Shown here in pieces: positions 5,674 through 5,734 of a stretch of 5,734 nucleotides of DNA. The notes below the pieces were generated by a model. The model saw only the letters and a program-made list of their open reading frames with translations, searched no databases and was not told the origin of the DNA. Origin of the DNA: an uncultured Oscillospiraceae bacterium (GTDB lineage Bacteria; Bacillota; Clostridia; Oscillospirales; Oscillospiraceae); the NCBI GenBank assembly GCA_900758315.1, contig CAAERF010000070.1, forward strand, positions 1 through 5,734. Direction: 5' to 3'. A program made the position numbers and the translations under genes. The stretch's first letter is position 1. Each line of letters starts with the position of its first letter.

Positions 5674-5734
5674 TTATCGTACATACCTTAAAATCGTTTT
5701 TATAACTTCATCCATCACAATCGGCTTTGACAAA
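5674..5734 (-). CDS. C-terminal end of a receiver-domain protein (response regulator or hybrid kinase), 5' part outside window
   Basis: Only the last 19 codons before TAA are present (plus one base of the preceding codon), reading LSKPIVMDEVIKTILRYVR. The SKPI segment followed by a short amphipathic helix ending in RYV is the typical end of a receiver domain: the Lys is the conserved switch-region lysine and the rest is the last helix. It aligns with the end of the adjacent kinase (AKPINMNVLVPTLRKYL), sharing K, P, I, M, T and Y. Because the receiver is the last domain, the protein is probably either another hybrid sensor kinase or a stand-alone receiver; the visible part cannot decide. It is on the same strand as the kinase, 149 nt upstream, which suggests a tandem signalling locus. 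Confidence 0.7.
   Translation of the reverse strand, partial: LSKPIVMDEVIKTILRYVR

Noticed and set aside
1..5734. Mobile element, CRISPR array, tRNA or rRNA
   Set aside because: No transposase or integrase motifs, no terminal inverted repeats with target duplications, no regularly spaced repeats and no tRNA/rRNA signature were seen; nearly all of the window is occupied by three clear genes.

Overview
This window reads as part of the chromosome of a Gram-positive anaerobe of the Clostridia, most likely an Oscillospiraceae/Ruminococcaceae gut commensal of the Faecalibacterium/Gemmiger type. The basis is protein style: a clostridial heavy-metal P-type ATPase paired with a DUF6110-type small membrane protein, and a very large hybrid sensor kinase with two solute-binding domains. 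Supporting signs are G/C-rich third codon positions, strong GGGG/GGAG ribosome binding sites and a sigma-A type promoter. The genus is an inference; no rRNA or other marker is present. All genes lie on the minus strand, so the transcriptional order runs from high to low coordinates.

From right to left: (1) 5734-5674 holds the last 19 codons of an upstream gene whose end looks like the C-terminus of a response-regulator receiver domain. (2) 5673-5525 is a 149-nt spacer with a weak promoter candidate, a small inverted repeat and a codon-like but startless open frame. (3) 5524-2669 encodes a 951-residue hybrid histidine kinase: signal peptide, two periplasmic-type (SBP_bac_3, Venus-flytrap) domains, one membrane span, HisKA/HATPase_c and a receiver domain. 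(4) 2668-2394 is a 275-nt regulatory region with a hairpin abutting the kinase stop, an 11-bp direct repeat, an inverted repeat in activator position, a good extended -10 promoter and a short leader with a hairpin. (5) 2393-2103 encodes a 96-residue DUF6110-like single-span membrane protein. (6) 2090-2065 is a near-perfect intrinsic terminator. (7) 2042-1 is the first 680 codons of a P1B-like heavy-metal ATPase, which runs off the left edge.

The window therefore splits into two units. One is a signalling unit with tandem receiver-containing genes that presumably sense small solutes outside the cell. The other is a metal-transport unit made of the small membrane protein and the ATPase, with its own promoter. 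The most notable points are: the ATPase lacks the canonical Cys-Pro-Cys/Ser-Pro-Cys membrane motif (it has Phe-Ser-Cys) and the His-Pro signature; a strong terminator sits between the small gene and the ATPase with no room for a separate promoter after it; and the second solute-binding domain of the kinase has lost the ligand-binding arginine that the first one keeps. I see no mobile element, CRISPR array, tRNA or rRNA.
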